The notes under the pieces were generated by a model. The model was not told the origin of the DNA, did not search any database, and saw nothing but the letters and a program-made list of their open reading frames with translations. Position numbers and translations under genes: made by a program. A DNA stretch of 64,000 nt from Sisyra terminalis (taxonomy: Eukaryota > Arthropoda > Insecta > Neuroptera > Sisyridae): assembly GCA_958496175.1 (NCBI GenBank), contig OY292275.1, forward strand, positions 31,659,001 through 31,723,000, read 5' to 3'. Positions 1 to 12,766 of the stretch are shown here, piece by piece. The first letter of the stretch is position 1. Every line of letters starts with the position of its first letter.

Positions 1-1860
1 TTTCATATTGATGGGACAATATTTTATTCAATAGGATTCAAATTAATTGCGTTATCCAAGAAATTATTTTTTGCATGATAAATTTAATGGTATATTATGT
101 TCATAAAAATAAGTATAAAAGGGTATTTGTTGTAGTTAAGTGAAGGGCATAAGGATTTGAAAAACGAACAACCGAAAAAGAATTATCATATGAAAAATCG
201 TACGCTTTGAAAAATTACTTGACAAACATGCCCTACATTTATAATAAGCACAATAAAAAGTGTACATAAAATTGAGGCTTCTAAACTCAAACACATATAT
301 AAGTATTTTCATCAAAAATAATCATAAATAATTTGACGACGTAAGTACACGTTTTATTATTTCCGAAGTTTGAATCTTTGACTTAATAAAAGATGAATCA
401 GTTAGGTGTGTTACAACTTTTATGTTTCTCATAAAATAGCATATTGCATTGAAAATCAGTAAAAATATGGATATATATATATATATATAAGTCGTATCTA
501 ATGCAACTCACAATTTATGATTAATCAATAATGGATAACTTATTTTAATTATATACTGTCTAGACATCATATTCCATTTCTTTTATATTACACTGTCAGC
601 AACAATTTTACGAGTTTTCACCTAAAATTTAAAAAAAAAAAATTATATTGATATTTCTTTGAACTTTATAAAGCAAAAAAGTGAAATGTTCATAAATTTA
701 AAAGAAAAATGAAAAGATCTTTCGGATGTTCTCGAAATAAAATTAGGTAAACATAAAAAAAGAAAATTTCAAATCAACTTTGTTCGTGTTCTGATTTTTT
801 TCTTGATTTAAGGGTGTCAAAGAGATCAAAATACGTTACACAAAATACAAGATACACAGGCACACAGTTTGTATATAACCGTAGGCGTTTTACTTTTATA
901 CATACCTAATGATTATATTAAATTATCTTACATATTTTCAGCTTGTTTTTTGTTTTATTTTCAATTTAAACCTAAAAAATATTTTAATTCTGACAAAAAA
1001 TTGAACCATAAAATAAATTAAACGCATTACTTAATATTTTTATATTAAAAAAAATCGTGAAATATACTGATATAAATGGCTATTTTTGTTGATAAATGAT
1101 TAGATTATTTCAATGGCCAGCATAAGCTTTATGTATGTACAGAAACCCAACGAATATACAAATGTATTTAAACCAAGCGAATGAAACTAACTTGGATTCA
1201 AAATTAAGTATTCAATAATCCAATAATATAAAAAATAGATAAGTTTATAAATTTTTCTTTGCCAAAAAACTTCAAACGATATTTTGTAATTGATAAATAA
1301 AAACTTCCATCATTCAAATTATACCGCTTTCCTGTAAAAATTAATAATTTTAGTGAGTGTTATTAATCAGGTTTTATTTTAAAAACAAATTATATATTAC
1401 CAGTTTTCTTTCTTCTTCTTTTTTTTTTGTTTATTTATTTAGCTCAGTTTGGCAAACTCTTGGTCATCACATGATCACAGTCACCAAATTGGGTTGTCCA
1501 TCTAGTGCTTAGAATTTCAACTACTGATTGTTCTGAGTATGAGACATATTAATCATTAACACACGCTAAGAAATTAATTTCAATTTGAAATTTTAGAAAT
1601 GGGTCGTTTTATATTTAAAGGAAAACTAAGAAATATTGAAGATTTACTTCCAAAGTGATAAATCTGCAACTCAAACTGTTAGAACTTTGAAAAAAAATGG
1701 CAAAAAAGTCACCAATTTGTAAAGCGTGTTCTGGAAACTAGTGAATTACTAGATAAATTCACTCGGTTAATGTCCATTATTAGCTAATTTAGTTATTTTC
1801 ATAGGGTTTTCGGACTAAATAGTATAATCAATTTTTTTTCTAAATAATTTTTATTTGTTT
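1..1860. other. AT-rich sequence, no gene seen
   Basis: Low-complexity AT-rich DNA with many poly-A and poly-T runs. A short (AT)n tract lies at 471..489 and a TTC-rich run near 1408..1425. The patch near 1440..1530 is less AT-rich but was not recognised. Confidence 0.6.
471..489. repeat. (AT)n microsatellite
   Basis: Uninterrupted AT dinucleotides of about nine units in otherwise AT-rich DNA. Confidence 0.8.
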
Positions 1861-1864
1861 TTTG

Positions 1865-1905
1865 TACGACGTTTCGTCGCCTTTCGGGACTTTATCAAGT
1901 CAATT
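1865..1905 (-). other. Weak hammerhead-like motif
   Basis: On the minus strand the order is TTGATAAAGTC, CCGAAAGG, CGACGAAACGTCGTAC. CC-GAAA-GG forms a GNRA hairpin flanked by GUC/GAC pairing, and GAAAC...GUC resembles the right side of a hammerhead core. The left core should read CUGAUGA but reads UUGAUAA, and the stem III equivalent has no loop nucleotides. It may be a decayed Penelope-type terminus or chance. Confidence 0.2.
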
Positions 1906-2640
1906 AAGTACTTATTTACTTTCCATAGTAGGTATAGGCGCAGTAGTAGTAATTTTAAATTTTTCGAGATGTTATCTTATTTGTTAAAAATTGATTTTTC
2001 CACAAAAAAACATTCTGTCTTTAGTAATTCTTATAATACGTATTGATATTTTTAAGTTACATTTTTGAAGTAAAGGAAACATTTACATAAAAAACCATAA
2101 AACATAAATTGTGGTTTTTGTTTTCATAAATAAACATACAAAAAAAATTGTTAACAATAAAATTTTTATGAACTTTACTTTGAACAGAAAAATATTTTTA
2201 TCGTCCAAATGAAACGTTTGTTTAAGAAATATAAATTGTTGCATTTTAAATATTTCTTTTAACTGCGGTATACAAGAATACTTTTAAGAAGCCCTTTGAA
2301 CAAATGATTTGCTTACTTTATTTGATATTTAAAAAAAATTGTCTTATGAAAATATGTCGAGAGATAAAACAAACAAGTTCAAACTTCGAGTATAATCGTC
2401 CAACAATAAGAATGTTAAAAATATTATGGTAAAAAAGGGATGCACACCCAAAATTCTTTATCTTAGCCACAAGCAGATGGATTTGAAAAAGACGCCATCC
2501 TCATTCTAAGAGTCGTAGGGGGTTGATAGAAGTATTTTGAAAGAAGAAGGCAGGAAATTTGGGTTTTGACCATTTTTAGTCAGAAACATAGAGTAATCCT
2601 TACAACATCGCATATTTGGGTGAGGACCTATCTAAGATCG
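1906..2640. other. No gene seen
   Basis: AT-rich up to about 2420. From 2430 to 2640 the sequence becomes more mixed and is probably the decayed 5' flank of the transposase relic that follows. No reading frame could be aligned there. Confidence 0.45.
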
Positions 2641-2660
2641 CCCAGTTAATCGTCCACGTG

Positions 2661-3150
2661 CAGTGTACCTCCTTGGATCGAATTCTTTCGTGGGCGAGTA
2701 CATTTAAGAATACTGCATCGCCAGTGAAAAAGGTTGGAACCCCAGAAAACATTGATAGGATCCGAGTTATAATCCAATAATTTCCCACACCCACAATCTG
2801 GAAACAAGGACTCGATTCGAAACGTAAGTTGAATGAGATGGGTTTGGAAGATATCTGGTTTCAGCAGGATGGGGTTACAGCCTATACAGCAAGGATTTTA
2901 ATGGACTTTTTTCCAGGAAGGTTTCCTAGGCGCCTCATTTCCCATATAGGCGATTTAAAGTGACTGGCACAATTTCCCGATTTGTTACCATGTAATTTTT
3001 TTCTGTAGTGGTAACAGGAACTCTGGAAACCTTAGAGAACAACATTTGTGCCATATTTCCATGCCAAAGCTCAGAATTAAGTACTTAAAACACCAGGAAA
3101 CGACTTATACCGTGCATGGACCGTTAAACCATTTAAATTCAAATTTGCCA
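2661..3150 (+). pseudogene. Internally deleted Tc1/mariner-superfamily transposase relic
   Basis: One frame can be followed by eye. An N-terminal DNA-binding part reads about LDRILSWASTF, KNTASPVKKVG and TPENIDRIRVII (2661..2775), typical of insect transposases with the TPENIERVR motif. After a stop and about 15 residues it runs straight into the catalytic C-terminus LNEMGLEDIWFQQDGVTAYT (2831..2890), then FFPGRFPRRLIS, GDLK-stop-LAQFPDL and LPCNFFL. Roughly 150-200 residues are missing between the two parts. The family has a DD(D/E) RNase H-fold catalytic core. The QQDG aspartate is present, but the last catalytic position, normally PCD, reads PCN. A TGG-to-TGA stop sits in the WPxxSPDL motif. 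It cannot encode active transposase; the tail near 3010..3150 is frame-shifted. Confidence 0.75.
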
Positions 3151-3159
3151 CTGCACAAA

Positions 3160-4620
3160 ATAAAAAAAAATAAAGTTTTGACTATTTTTATTGTATTTGT
3201 TTAATTCCAAATAAAAATTCATGGGTCTGAGACGCTCCACCTAATATTTATAAAAAAACGTAGCATAAAAAACAAAAACATATGAAGTACAATACAGTTG
3301 TAAATATAATAGATAACAGAATAAGTATAGGATGAAAGCTGATCGTATAAATACAAGGGCAAATCAATCAGCCTATAATATAGCATAATTATATAGTCTT
3401 TTTCTTCAATGATTACCAAGTAATTCTCAAAGTAAGCATCCACCCGATTAAGGGCCACGTCATCATTAATATTCTTTTGAAAAAAAAAATTAAATTCGCT
3501 TTGTCGAAGGTTTCTTAATTGGGATTACTTTCCATAAAAACATACTTTTATCAGCCAAGTGGATTATAGGACAAAGATTTTTACGACTAAGAAAAAGAAA
3601 GATATTTAAATTCGAATCATTTCAAAATTCGAATTGAAAATAATTGAAATCCGAGGGTTGAAAACTAGCGTCCAAACAACATGTTAACACGGTGTGACCA
3701 ATTTATAATTGTAAAATTATCAAGTTTGTCTCTCATTTATTACAGAGTTGAAATAGAGTTAAAAATAATCCTCAAATATCAACCAAAAATCTAAAGATTA
3801 TGAAATATACGAGTATACTCTTGTAAATGTACCTAAGCATTTAAAAATTTCAAGTACATCATTTATTTGAGTAAAACGTTTTTGCTATTAGATACTATTT
3901 CCAAAGACTCTTTATCATCTTTTTAACTTGACATTCGTATTTTTGGAACGAAAGTTTCAATAAATGTTCATTCAACACATTTAATAATTATTTTTATTCG
4001 GATAAAATATAAAAAGAACACTTCTTTGAACATCTACACGAGTCGTTCCATCATTCATCAAAATGATTATTGAATTCAAAAATAAAATAAAATCTTCAAA
4101 TAAAAATTCAAGTGTAAAAAGTTTTATATTACATAAATGTTCATTGACGTAAAATAAAAAATAAGACTTTTTGCACTGCTTAAACGTGTCGGTATTTATG
4201 ACTAAAAGTGAATATACTTAAATTTAGGAAACAAATGGCTATGGAAAAAAATGTTAATTTTTTCATTATAACTTTAGTGCAGCCATTCACTATAATTAGA
4301 GTTATAAATAATTATTCAGATAATGTAATCGCAAATAAGCACGCAAAAACTAATTATTTTATACACTGATAGATAGTCCTAAACAAAATTTCAACCAAAA
4401 ACCGTCATTTTGTAGCCCGCTTCCCATCGCAAGTTTGTTTTTTTTCACATGCTTTTTTTGTTATAACTTTTGAACCGTGATACATGCAAATAAAAAGGGT
4501 AAAAAGAAAGCTAAGAAAATTTCCTAAAAAAGGTTCTTCCACATTTATTTTATAAATGGCATAGTTTGGTCGGAAATCGATGTCGAAAGCGCTATTGTCA
4601 TTTTGCACCTGACCAGTTCA
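3160..4620. other. AT-rich sequence, no gene seen
   Basis: No coding or repeat family was recognised. The open frames of 60-80 codons here are isoleucine/tyrosine-rich products of AT-rich DNA. Confidence 0.55.
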
Positions 4621-4624
4621 CGCG

Positions 4625-4660
4625 CAAAATTTTCGCGCACTACTTATTGCGAAAATTTTG
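4625..4660. repeat. Perfect 12-bp inverted repeat (hairpin)
   Basis: CAAAATTTTCGC (4625..4636) and its exact complement GCGAAAATTTTG (4649..4660) are separated by 12 nt. The GC-containing base of the stem makes chance less likely than for pure AT palindromes. It could be the core of a small foldback element; no flanking duplications were identified. Confidence 0.7.
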
Positions 4661-4664
4661 ATTT

Positions 4665-6205
4665 CTTGAAAAATGAGTAAGCTGTCAAATACTAAAACGG
4701 ATCTTTAAAAGTAATAACTTATTGTATCTTTCATATATGTACTTTATAAAGTTTATTAATTTTTATGACTTAAAAAAAAATAGACAAAAAATGCAAAATT
4801 GTCCGCAGAAAAAATAGCGTATTCAAATATTATAGACCAACAAGAGAAACTCAATATTAGACTTTTTACTATAATGTATTTGGAATAAAAAATAAAATTA
4901 CGTCAATAAACAGAAATATTAACACTTTAAAAAGTCTTGAATTTAGCCTTTTTTTCCTTTCTGAAAAAATGGAAAAAATAATAATTTTTTTTTGAAGATA
5001 TGATGTATACATTTCCTCAAACTATCATTTAGCAATATTCAATCATGATATTATTATAACCGGATGAAAATTTTCGGAGACATATACGGTTTTGGAAAAA
5101 GAAATATTTACGAAGAATTTGTATTTTTTTCACAAGCGACGAGTGGCTGACGAACGTCAGACTGTATACTGTACACTGACATTTACTGTGTAAGGTATAG
5201 GATTGCGCGCGCATTCGTATGTAAATGACTACGATGAAGTTATAACATTCGATAAAGATGGAAATTAATGAAATAAGTTTTTGAAAGTACCTACTGAAAA
5301 TGAAAAATAACTGTCAAATAATTAAATTCTTTAAATACGATAAATAATTTGAAAAAATTTAAATATTTCAGAATTTTTATTTTTGTTCCTATCCCATTAA
5401 CTCAAAGCCACTAATAATAATCTTAAGATTTTTAGAATACTTTCCACTGAAAAGTAAAAAAAAAACTATTTATCATCGATTTCTTGGTTTAGAAAATATA
5501 CAATAACACGTTTTGAAAGTATTGATAATTTCTTACCGAGAAAATTTAATTTTAAAGCTCAAATAAAAAATTACTAGATACCAAATAAATGTCAACATGT
5601 TTTAAGGTTACAAATTCAATTTATAAAAAGTATGTTTCATTCTGCGATAATTTTTTGTAGCAGGTGTATACTTGACGAAGTTTTGAAATCCTGTATATGT
5701 AATAGTTGAATTTTCAATATGTCGAACGCAAAACTATTAAAAATCCTGTCACTTTTGGAATTTAACCAAGGCGGAAAATACAGCATACAGATAAAAATAT
5801 CACTTAGTCGCTGATTTTGCCTAATACGTTAATAATTTTCAGAGATAATGATTCTGAACCACGATATTTGAAAATGTCAATTTTCGTTTGTTTTCAATCG
5901 TTATTTTCTCATTAACTATGGCATATTTAGGAAACTCTTTAAGAACCATTTTTGGGGTCAATTTGTTCAGCTTTCTTCTTGATAGTTGCTATTTTATTTG
6001 AATCTATCATGGTTCAAAAGTTATATAAAAAAATATTTTTTTTAACAAAAAAATGCAGGAGAACGCAGTGCCCCAGAATCTTCTGGCTGCAATCATGTTT
6101 GGAGCTAATTGATCAATTTATAAAACAATTGGCTTTTGCGTAAATAATCCTGCGCTTAAATAAATACTTCATGTAGGTATTTCTCTAGTATGTTTTGTTA
6201 GTTAT
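4665..6205. other. AT-rich sequence, no gene seen
   Basis: Mostly AT-rich. The patch 5660..6130 is of mixed composition and resembles anonymous interspersed repeat DNA, but I cannot place it in a family. Confidence 0.5.
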
Positions 6206-6210
6206 GTTTT

Positions 6211-6662
6211 AGATACAAGGAGTCTGAACGGTATAGACTTTTTCACAATATTCTAGTACATACAAACAGACCCAGATCATAGTTCTCTTTTCTGTCACTA
6301 ACAGCGCAATTATTCAAAACGTACCAAAGGTTTTAAGAAAGTTTTCCAGTCTTGCAATGCATGGTGGGAAATATGTCAAGATGTGGCGCCACCATTAGTG
6401 TGTTTGCAGTACTGACTTAAATCGAAACTATCTACATTTTGTAAAGTAACCAAGATAACATAAGTTAGGACACCAGAAACTCTTGTGTTGGACATCTAGA
6501 CACATTTTTCATCGTGCAGATGAATGAAATTCACAATTGTTAATAACAACGTTTCCCGCGTAATGATTCAAACGCATGCTTTATGAAGATTAACGCGCTT
6601 TACCGGTACTGGACTTCAAATTGATGCAATTTTCTTTACATTATATTCGGATTTCTTGCACC
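6211..6662. mobile_element. 460-bp MITE-like repeat, copy 1
   Basis: Begins AGATACAAGGAGTCTGAACG and aligns by eye over its whole length with 43383..43844. Shared blocks include CTTTTTCACAAT, TCTTGCAATGCA, GGAAATATGTCAA, AACATAAGTTAG, GTTTCCCGCGTAAT and GGTACTGGAC. The right terminal inverted repeat is decayed (TTCGGATTTCTTGCAC). It has no coding capacity, which fits a non-autonomous DNA transposon. Divergence between copies is clearly above 10%, so the insertions are old. The superfamily is not determined because no clear target-site duplication is visible. Confidence 0.7.
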
Positions 6663-6669
6663 TTTACTC

Positions 6670-8850
6670 CGTGTAAATAACTTTGAAAAACTATAGCAAT
6701 TAAAACATTTATAAAACTAAAATTTTATAATGATAATAATGATCCCATTAAATTATTTTTACATTTTTTCATGAACTAGTATATAAACAAGATAATGTAA
6801 AAAACGAATGTAAAAATGTTAGCATCTTAAAATATTGTTATACATATAAACATGAACCTAAACACTAAACTTTCATAAATATTGAAAGAATAGTGTATGT
6901 TTGTATAATATAATTAACATGCAAATAAATAAAAAAAACAATTTGAGCCTAGATCAATAATTTGCGTTAAAAATAATTCAAAATATAATATTTTATATGT
7001 TTAATTTTAAATAAAACCAATTTAGTCTGAAATAAATTATTCCTGTTTATACATTCATCTTATTATGCAAATATAAAGCTCATTACAATTAAATTGGTCG
7101 TACAAATTCTACCCAAATACCTTGTTTATAATATGGTTCACATTTTAATTCGATTGATTAGGATTATTTAACAGTTATAAATCATCTATATAGAGTAATT
7201 CAGATGCAATAGATTTTAATAATCGGTAATTTATCGAGCTAAAACCAATTTTGTTTATTCATTTTTTAAATGTTCGATCGATAGCATGATAAATGTGTTT
7301 GAGGTGTGACACAAGGGAATGAGACTTTGTAAACGTGCTCGCAGGAAATCGAAGTTTAGACAAAAAGAACAAGGACTATTTTCTTCATTCCGCTAACAAA
7401 GCACGTTTTTTCCAAGTAATGAAAACGGGAGCATTATTAAGAATGGAGAGACTAAATTTTCAAAGCATGAAAACGCAACCACGTCATTTTAAAAGTGTAT
7501 GTTACATACGTATTCTTCTGTAAACTGAAACATTCCTTAATAAAATGTATATATGTATGCTGGTAATACTATAGGGATTGGGTAGCGAATCTATGTATGG
7601 AAAGTATGATTTTTATTAAATTATTTTTTTACAGTTCAAACTTTAGAAAATGTTTAAGTTATTTTAGTTTTTTTTTTTAAAATATTATTTGTTGAAATGT
7701 TTTCTCCGCATTTGAATAAGAATTGGTAGAAAAATTCAGAAAATTTTTGTTGGAACCATTCAAGGTTATTTTTATATTCAATTTTGTTCTGTAATTGGAA
7801 AATTAAAGAATTTTTTTTACAAATACGTACGTGACTCCTAATGCTGGTGGTGTTGTAATGAGATATTTGAATAGAAAATTACGTTCCTAAATGCTTAAAT
7901 TGTTTACAAACAGAACAATTTGAAAGCTCGTTTGTGCTTTACGATTGTTTTTCATGTGAGGGAACAATAAATCATAGGTTTATTAAAATTTAAATATAAC
8001 CAAAAATTTCTTTAAAAACAACGCAGTTATTATAATAACATAATTTAAACATATTATTTTTTTACTAATTTAAAAATATTCAAACAAACATGCAGTTTTT
8101 AATTGAATAATTTTGTTTTTATAATCACAATTCTATATCGTTATTAACATTAACGAAAAAAGAGATACTATATTATAAAGTATACGCTAAAATTTGCAAG
8201 GATAAATGCATAATTGCATGTGATCTATATCTTCACAACAGAATTGTAAATAAAAGATACATCGGTGCAAATAAGATATTATTTTTTTTTTTTATAAAAA
8301 TTACAATAATTTAAATGCATCTTATTACGAGAGCAATGGACTGACAAACAAACTGTTGTTTAAAATTAATGGTTTATCAAACTTGAGAAAATAAAAATTA
8401 TAAAACAATCATCATTAAGAATACTTTCCAATGTATAAAAAAATTATTTGAGACCAAATTTTCGCAAACTACAACTATAAATTAACCCACTTTAAAAAAT
8501 TTAAAACATCATTAAAGATACATTTCCATTTTTTTCACCAATAGAAAATAAAATAACTTCAAGTTGATTTTATTTTTAAAATAAAATTTGCTAAATAAAA
8601 ATGGGAATATTTTTAAAAATAAATTTAGGATTTAGAAGTTAAAATGAATGAAATGAAGCGTACTTCAAGTTTATTAAATTTATTGTTTTTTTTTCACATA
8701 TGTACTTCTTTAGGTGCGTCATGAGAGAGAAAAAAGAATTGGCGTCCATTGTCTAACAATGAATAAACTATTCTTTTAAATATTAACTTTTTGGAATCAA
8801 TAACTGAGTCAAAATAATCGTAAAATTATAGTTATTCAAATTCTGCCGAG
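6670..8850. other. AT-rich sequence, no gene seen
   Basis: AT-rich with long A/T runs. The 62-codon open frame at 7335..7523 has no recognisable motif. Confidence 0.55.
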
Positions 8851-8854
8851 AACA

Positions 8855-9261
8855 TCTATATATATAAAAATGTTATGTTGGTTTATGTAAGCTTCAAAAA
8901 CTCAAAAAGTTCTACATCGATTTAACTCAAATTTTGTCATTATATACAATACACTTCAACGATTGTTTTTATCTATTTGTTTCGTCAGTAACATACCGGC
9001 GACCGCAAGAAAATAGCTTTTTCAACGGTGTTAATACAATAGCTGCTAACTGTCAATACTTCGTCGCTACGATCGTATAGTGATTTCTAGAGGCATAACA
9101 ATTTTTTTCTTGAAGGTAAGTTATAATAGGTACAGCAAGAGATACTATGGGTGGCTAAGGGAATGATTTTTAATGTTCTAAGAACATATTTTTAAATTCA
9201 AATTTTTTATTTAGTCATTATAATATAGACTGGCAGGACAACGTCAACCAGGTTCAGCTAG
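8855..9261 (+). mobile_element. Helitron-like non-autonomous element
   Basis: Starts with TC in TCTATATATATAAAAATG, preceded by A, and ends GGACAACGTC-AACCAGGTTCAGCTAG, that is, with CTAG. These ends match widespread insect Helitron-like repeats (5' TCTATATATATAAAAATG, 3' ...CAACGTTTGCCGGGTCAGCTAGT). The usual 3' hairpin (GGCAAA...TTTGCC in related elements) is degraded here (GGCAGG...CAACC). The base after CTAG is A rather than the expected T. At about 407 bp it has no Rep/helicase coding sequence, so it would depend on an autonomous partner. Confidence 0.6.
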
Positions 9262-9264
9262 ATA

Positions 9265-11845
9265 GTAATAAAATAATAATGGTTGAAACTTATTCCCAGA
9301 AAAAAAAACTAGTTTTTACAAAGAAGTATAACTTCTTATGTGATTAGTAACATAAGTACAAACGCTTTTTTATTTGTAAGTGAAATTATGAAAGATATTT
9401 GCAAACTGAAAATGTATATTTTTAGTCAAATTTAAAAGAGAATTTAGTTATGATATAACGAATATTTGTACTTTTATCTAATATAATTATAATAAGTCCA
9501 GGAAAGTATTGAAACATAGTACATAAAAATTCATTAATCTATGTTTAAAATTTAATTAACATAGACACCGTCGATTGCACGAAAGCATTTGTCAATTTTC
9601 GAAAGATTATTTGCATTGATTAATGCAAAGTATAATATACAAATTTAAAAAAAAAAGTTTATAAATGACCTTTAGTGAAATATATTTTAAAAATTTTGAC
9701 ACAATGTAATTTGATTAAAATTTTGTCCTAAAACTATATAAACATTTATTTTTATATGACATAAACGTATTCTTATTCATAAGAATTCATTTTAACTTCA
9801 TAAAACTTTACTCTATGTCTTTTTTATCACTACTCTTGTTAATTATAGAAATGAGGTATGCCTGAGCTATGGGAAAATATTTCAACTCTTCCCTTTTTGC
9901 AATGCTAAACAAATAACTAGCTACGTCCATATTTCACAGACTCGCACAAGATTATTATAAAACTTGACTTGCAAATAAAACTATAATTACAGAGATAAAT
10001 TGTTATTTCTATTTACAAGGCGTTGACAATCACGTTCTTCCATTAGTTTGTAACAAAACTTGTTTGAAAAGAGCTTGATTTGTAAACTTCTTTTTTCTTT
10101 TCATTTCTTTTGTGCTTTGCGCATTAAGATAAGGGAAATTAGTATGTTATTTACCCATTTTATATTACTTACAAGAAAATAAATAAAAAATCGTAGACAA
10201 ATATTTTAGCGCACTGAAGCAATGTGTTGGCTTATACTCATAATTAATTGTCGCAATAAGAACCATCTTGCGAAAAATCCCTTGGAAGGAAAGAATGAGA
10301 TTGTATTATATTTAATAAAAAATTAATTAGTTATCGATCCAATTATAGCAAATCAATTTAGGTCGCGGGAAACTTACTGCTGCTGAATCAACCATTAAAA
10401 TTGTTTAAGCTAAGATACAAAAATTAATTGAAATACAATTTTGTATTGATTTCGTTTTTAAAGTCTCAATTTTTTCTCATTTCCTTCATTGCGTTTGATC
10501 AGGATCGGCTCGGAAGATGGATAGTTAAAACTCCAGTAAAAGATTTTGTTTTCTTTATTTGTTCCTATTTTTTATTTCTTGTTAAGCACAAGTTGATACA
10601 CGTTTTCAGGTTAACTGATTGAAAATAAAAGATTTTAGGGCGTATGATGAAAAATTTTTGAAACAACTGAAGCAAGAAAATTTATTCTAGAAATCCTTGA
10701 TAGTTTTTATTTTTGTTGTGCATGGTTTTCGTTGCTTTTTGTTGTTGTTTCCTTTTACAATGTAAGTTTTTTTCTTTTTTTCATTATACAAATATCTCTA
10801 TTGTTTACGGCGAAGACAAATGTTACGGGTTGAAACTGTGTTTTAGCATTTCACTTTCGCGTAAAGATCGATTATAAAATTTACTTGTGAAAGAAAAATT
10901 TTAAATTGAAAATTGTAATTAATTTTTCAATTATACAAAAGGACAGGAAAATGTTAACTGATACCGGTTTATTCAAAATCCGAATAACAGTGCAGATAAA
11001 ACATTATAATTTACGATAACGTCTCGAAAGTCCTTTCTTTTTATCTATTTTTTCAAGAAAATTAATAAGTTGAAAATGAGTTTGTCATCCATTCGAACAG
11101 TATTCTGTAAAACCTAGACTTTTGAATACGTTGATCTAACCAACTTTATCTTTTGTTTGCATACGAATATCACAGGATGTAACTAAAATCCTTTATTACT
11201 CACATAAATTTCACCGTACATATGGCATCATCCTCGGGAAAATGTAATTGTAGAAATAAACCTCACGATGAAACTGTACAAAGTAATGAGTTTGCCAACA
11301 CTTCCACAGCAGCGATGCAATTAAATTTCTGCAAACTGGTAAGGTATTAGTAAACAAGACCACAGAGCAAGGATATGATTGCAGTTATTAATGTCATAAA
11401 GGCAATAACATAAGTTGAAATGTTGATGACAAGAATTCCGGTTTTACAAAAGAAAATTCACTAACAAGTTTTACAGTTTAAACACATGAATACGATTTAA
11501 AGGATTTCACAGCTGTAACTTTAAACCCCTTCCAAAATTAGAAATGTACATTTTTTTGAATAACATTGAATCTACTCCAACATTAAACCAACGAATTAAA
11601 CCTATAATGTTTCTTCTTAAAAACTTTTTTTTAAAAAATTAACAATTAAAAATATTTCTCAAGTTAAATAACTTTTCTTGTTTTATTAAACTATTAATCG
11701 CACTATCAAAGAAATAATTACAAGACAAACAAATTTAGTTGCCTATTTTTTTTTTAATTCATAGTGGTCACTTGACTATGACACCAGCTAGTGATAAAAT
11801 TACAAACTAACATAACAATGGTATCTATTAGTTAACTAAACATAA
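9265..11845. other. AT-rich sequence, no gene seen
   Basis: No repeat family or coding exon was recognised. A modest rise in complexity at 11000..11500 was not identifiable. Confidence 0.55.
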
Positions 11846-11850
11846 CATAC

Positions 11851-12180
11851 TGTAACAGAAAAGGACGGAGTCTGTCTCTTTTTGTCCCATGCCGGCGCGC
11901 GATTGACTTAGTGATTTCTTTCTCTTTCCCACCAATGCGAATGCACATAGAATATTCGAGAAACGTCCAGTAAGTGGGAGAACATTGGGAACATTGGAGA
12001 ACATACTAGAACGTTGGATTGCGGGTATATAATGGGCTCAGTTCGAGCAGAGAAGACAGTTCAGTTTTGAACTTCCGTTATAACAAAGCCATTACAAAGC
12101 GGTTATTATTTTATTCTGATTTCGATTTTAAGTGATTATTGTCATTTAAGTGATTGTTTTTTGGAAAACTTTCAATGTTT
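11851..12180 (+). mobile_element. Candidate LTR (or gene promoter) with TATA box
   Basis: This is one of the GC-richest patches of the window, containing CCGGCGCGCG. It starts TGTAACAG, compatible with the TG of an LTR. It holds a promoter-like array (next entry), a TATA box and initiator, then a leader with repeated AAGTGATT. Near 12176 the sequence TTTTGGGGTCAAAAATTC could be a degraded primer-binding site (TGG start), which would end the LTR at about 12174. No clear short target duplication or second LTR was found, and no gag/pol follows. The alternative is a host promoter with a short unannotated transcript. Confidence 0.4.
11950..12066 (+). promoter_or_regulatory. Core promoter with heat-shock-element-like sites
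   Basis: GAATATTCGAGAA (11950..11962) fits the heat-shock element GAAnnTTCnnGAA exactly. It is followed by GAAC at 11980, 11989, 11999 and 12009, spaced 9, 10 and 10 bp. TATATAA lies at 12026..12032. Arthropod-type initiators follow: ACAGT with A at 12057, 31 bp after the first T of the TATA box, and TCAGT at 12038 and 12061. The arrangement is that of an inducible RNA polymerase II promoter reading rightward. No protein of substance follows; the longest ATG frame (from 12255) is 37 codons. Confidence 0.5.
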
Positions 12181-12370
12181 TGGGGTCAAAAATTCAAAGA
12201 AGTTTAATTTCTCATGCTTCCAAAATAATAATAATACTAACTGAAAAAGTAGATATGAGTGCACCAATTTTGATTAACAAGTTTCACAAATTGCATCCAA
12301 CCAAAATCCTTAACGACAAATTATTTACAACAAACTCCTTGTATGTTTGTTTAAAATTAACACAATAAAA

Positions 12371-12512
12371 CACTGCCTGACAATGAAAGCTAAAGACTGT
12401 TGAAACACGTTGTAATAATGAAAAATAAAGAAATTGAGTCATATGGCGTAAATAAGTAGTTATTAATTAGTTGTATCTGGGAAATAATAAAATAAAATAT
12501 TTATCAATGTTC
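12371..12512 (+). mobile_element. Penelope-like terminal repeat fragment, copy 1 (decayed)
   Basis: Shares with 36234..36322 and 62948..63080 the order CTGTTGAAACrCGT, AATAAAGAAATTGAGTCAT and, further on, AAAATATTTATCAATGTT. The hammerhead-like left core has decayed to CTGACAATGA. It lies just downstream of the candidate LTR; adjacency may be coincidental. Confidence 0.6.
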
Positions 12513-12766
12513 AAAGCGAATACAAAGTTCATTTGTTAATATTCATAAGAAAAATTTAAATACATGGTTTGAAACACTTTATATTAATATATCTAAGAAA
12601 AATAGTAGCAAAAATAAAAAAATTAGATGTTTATATAATATATTAAAAGTAAGTAATATATTAATATAATATATTTTATATAATATATAAAAATATGGAT
12701 TTATTTATGTAATATAATTACTTTAGTTAACGATGAACATAAATTTGAACAAAAGCTCAAACAAGT

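Noticed and set aside
12255..12368. 37-codon ATG frame downstream of the TATA promoter
   Set aside because: No recognisable product; it could be chance or a worn retrotransposon leader. Too weak to call a gene.
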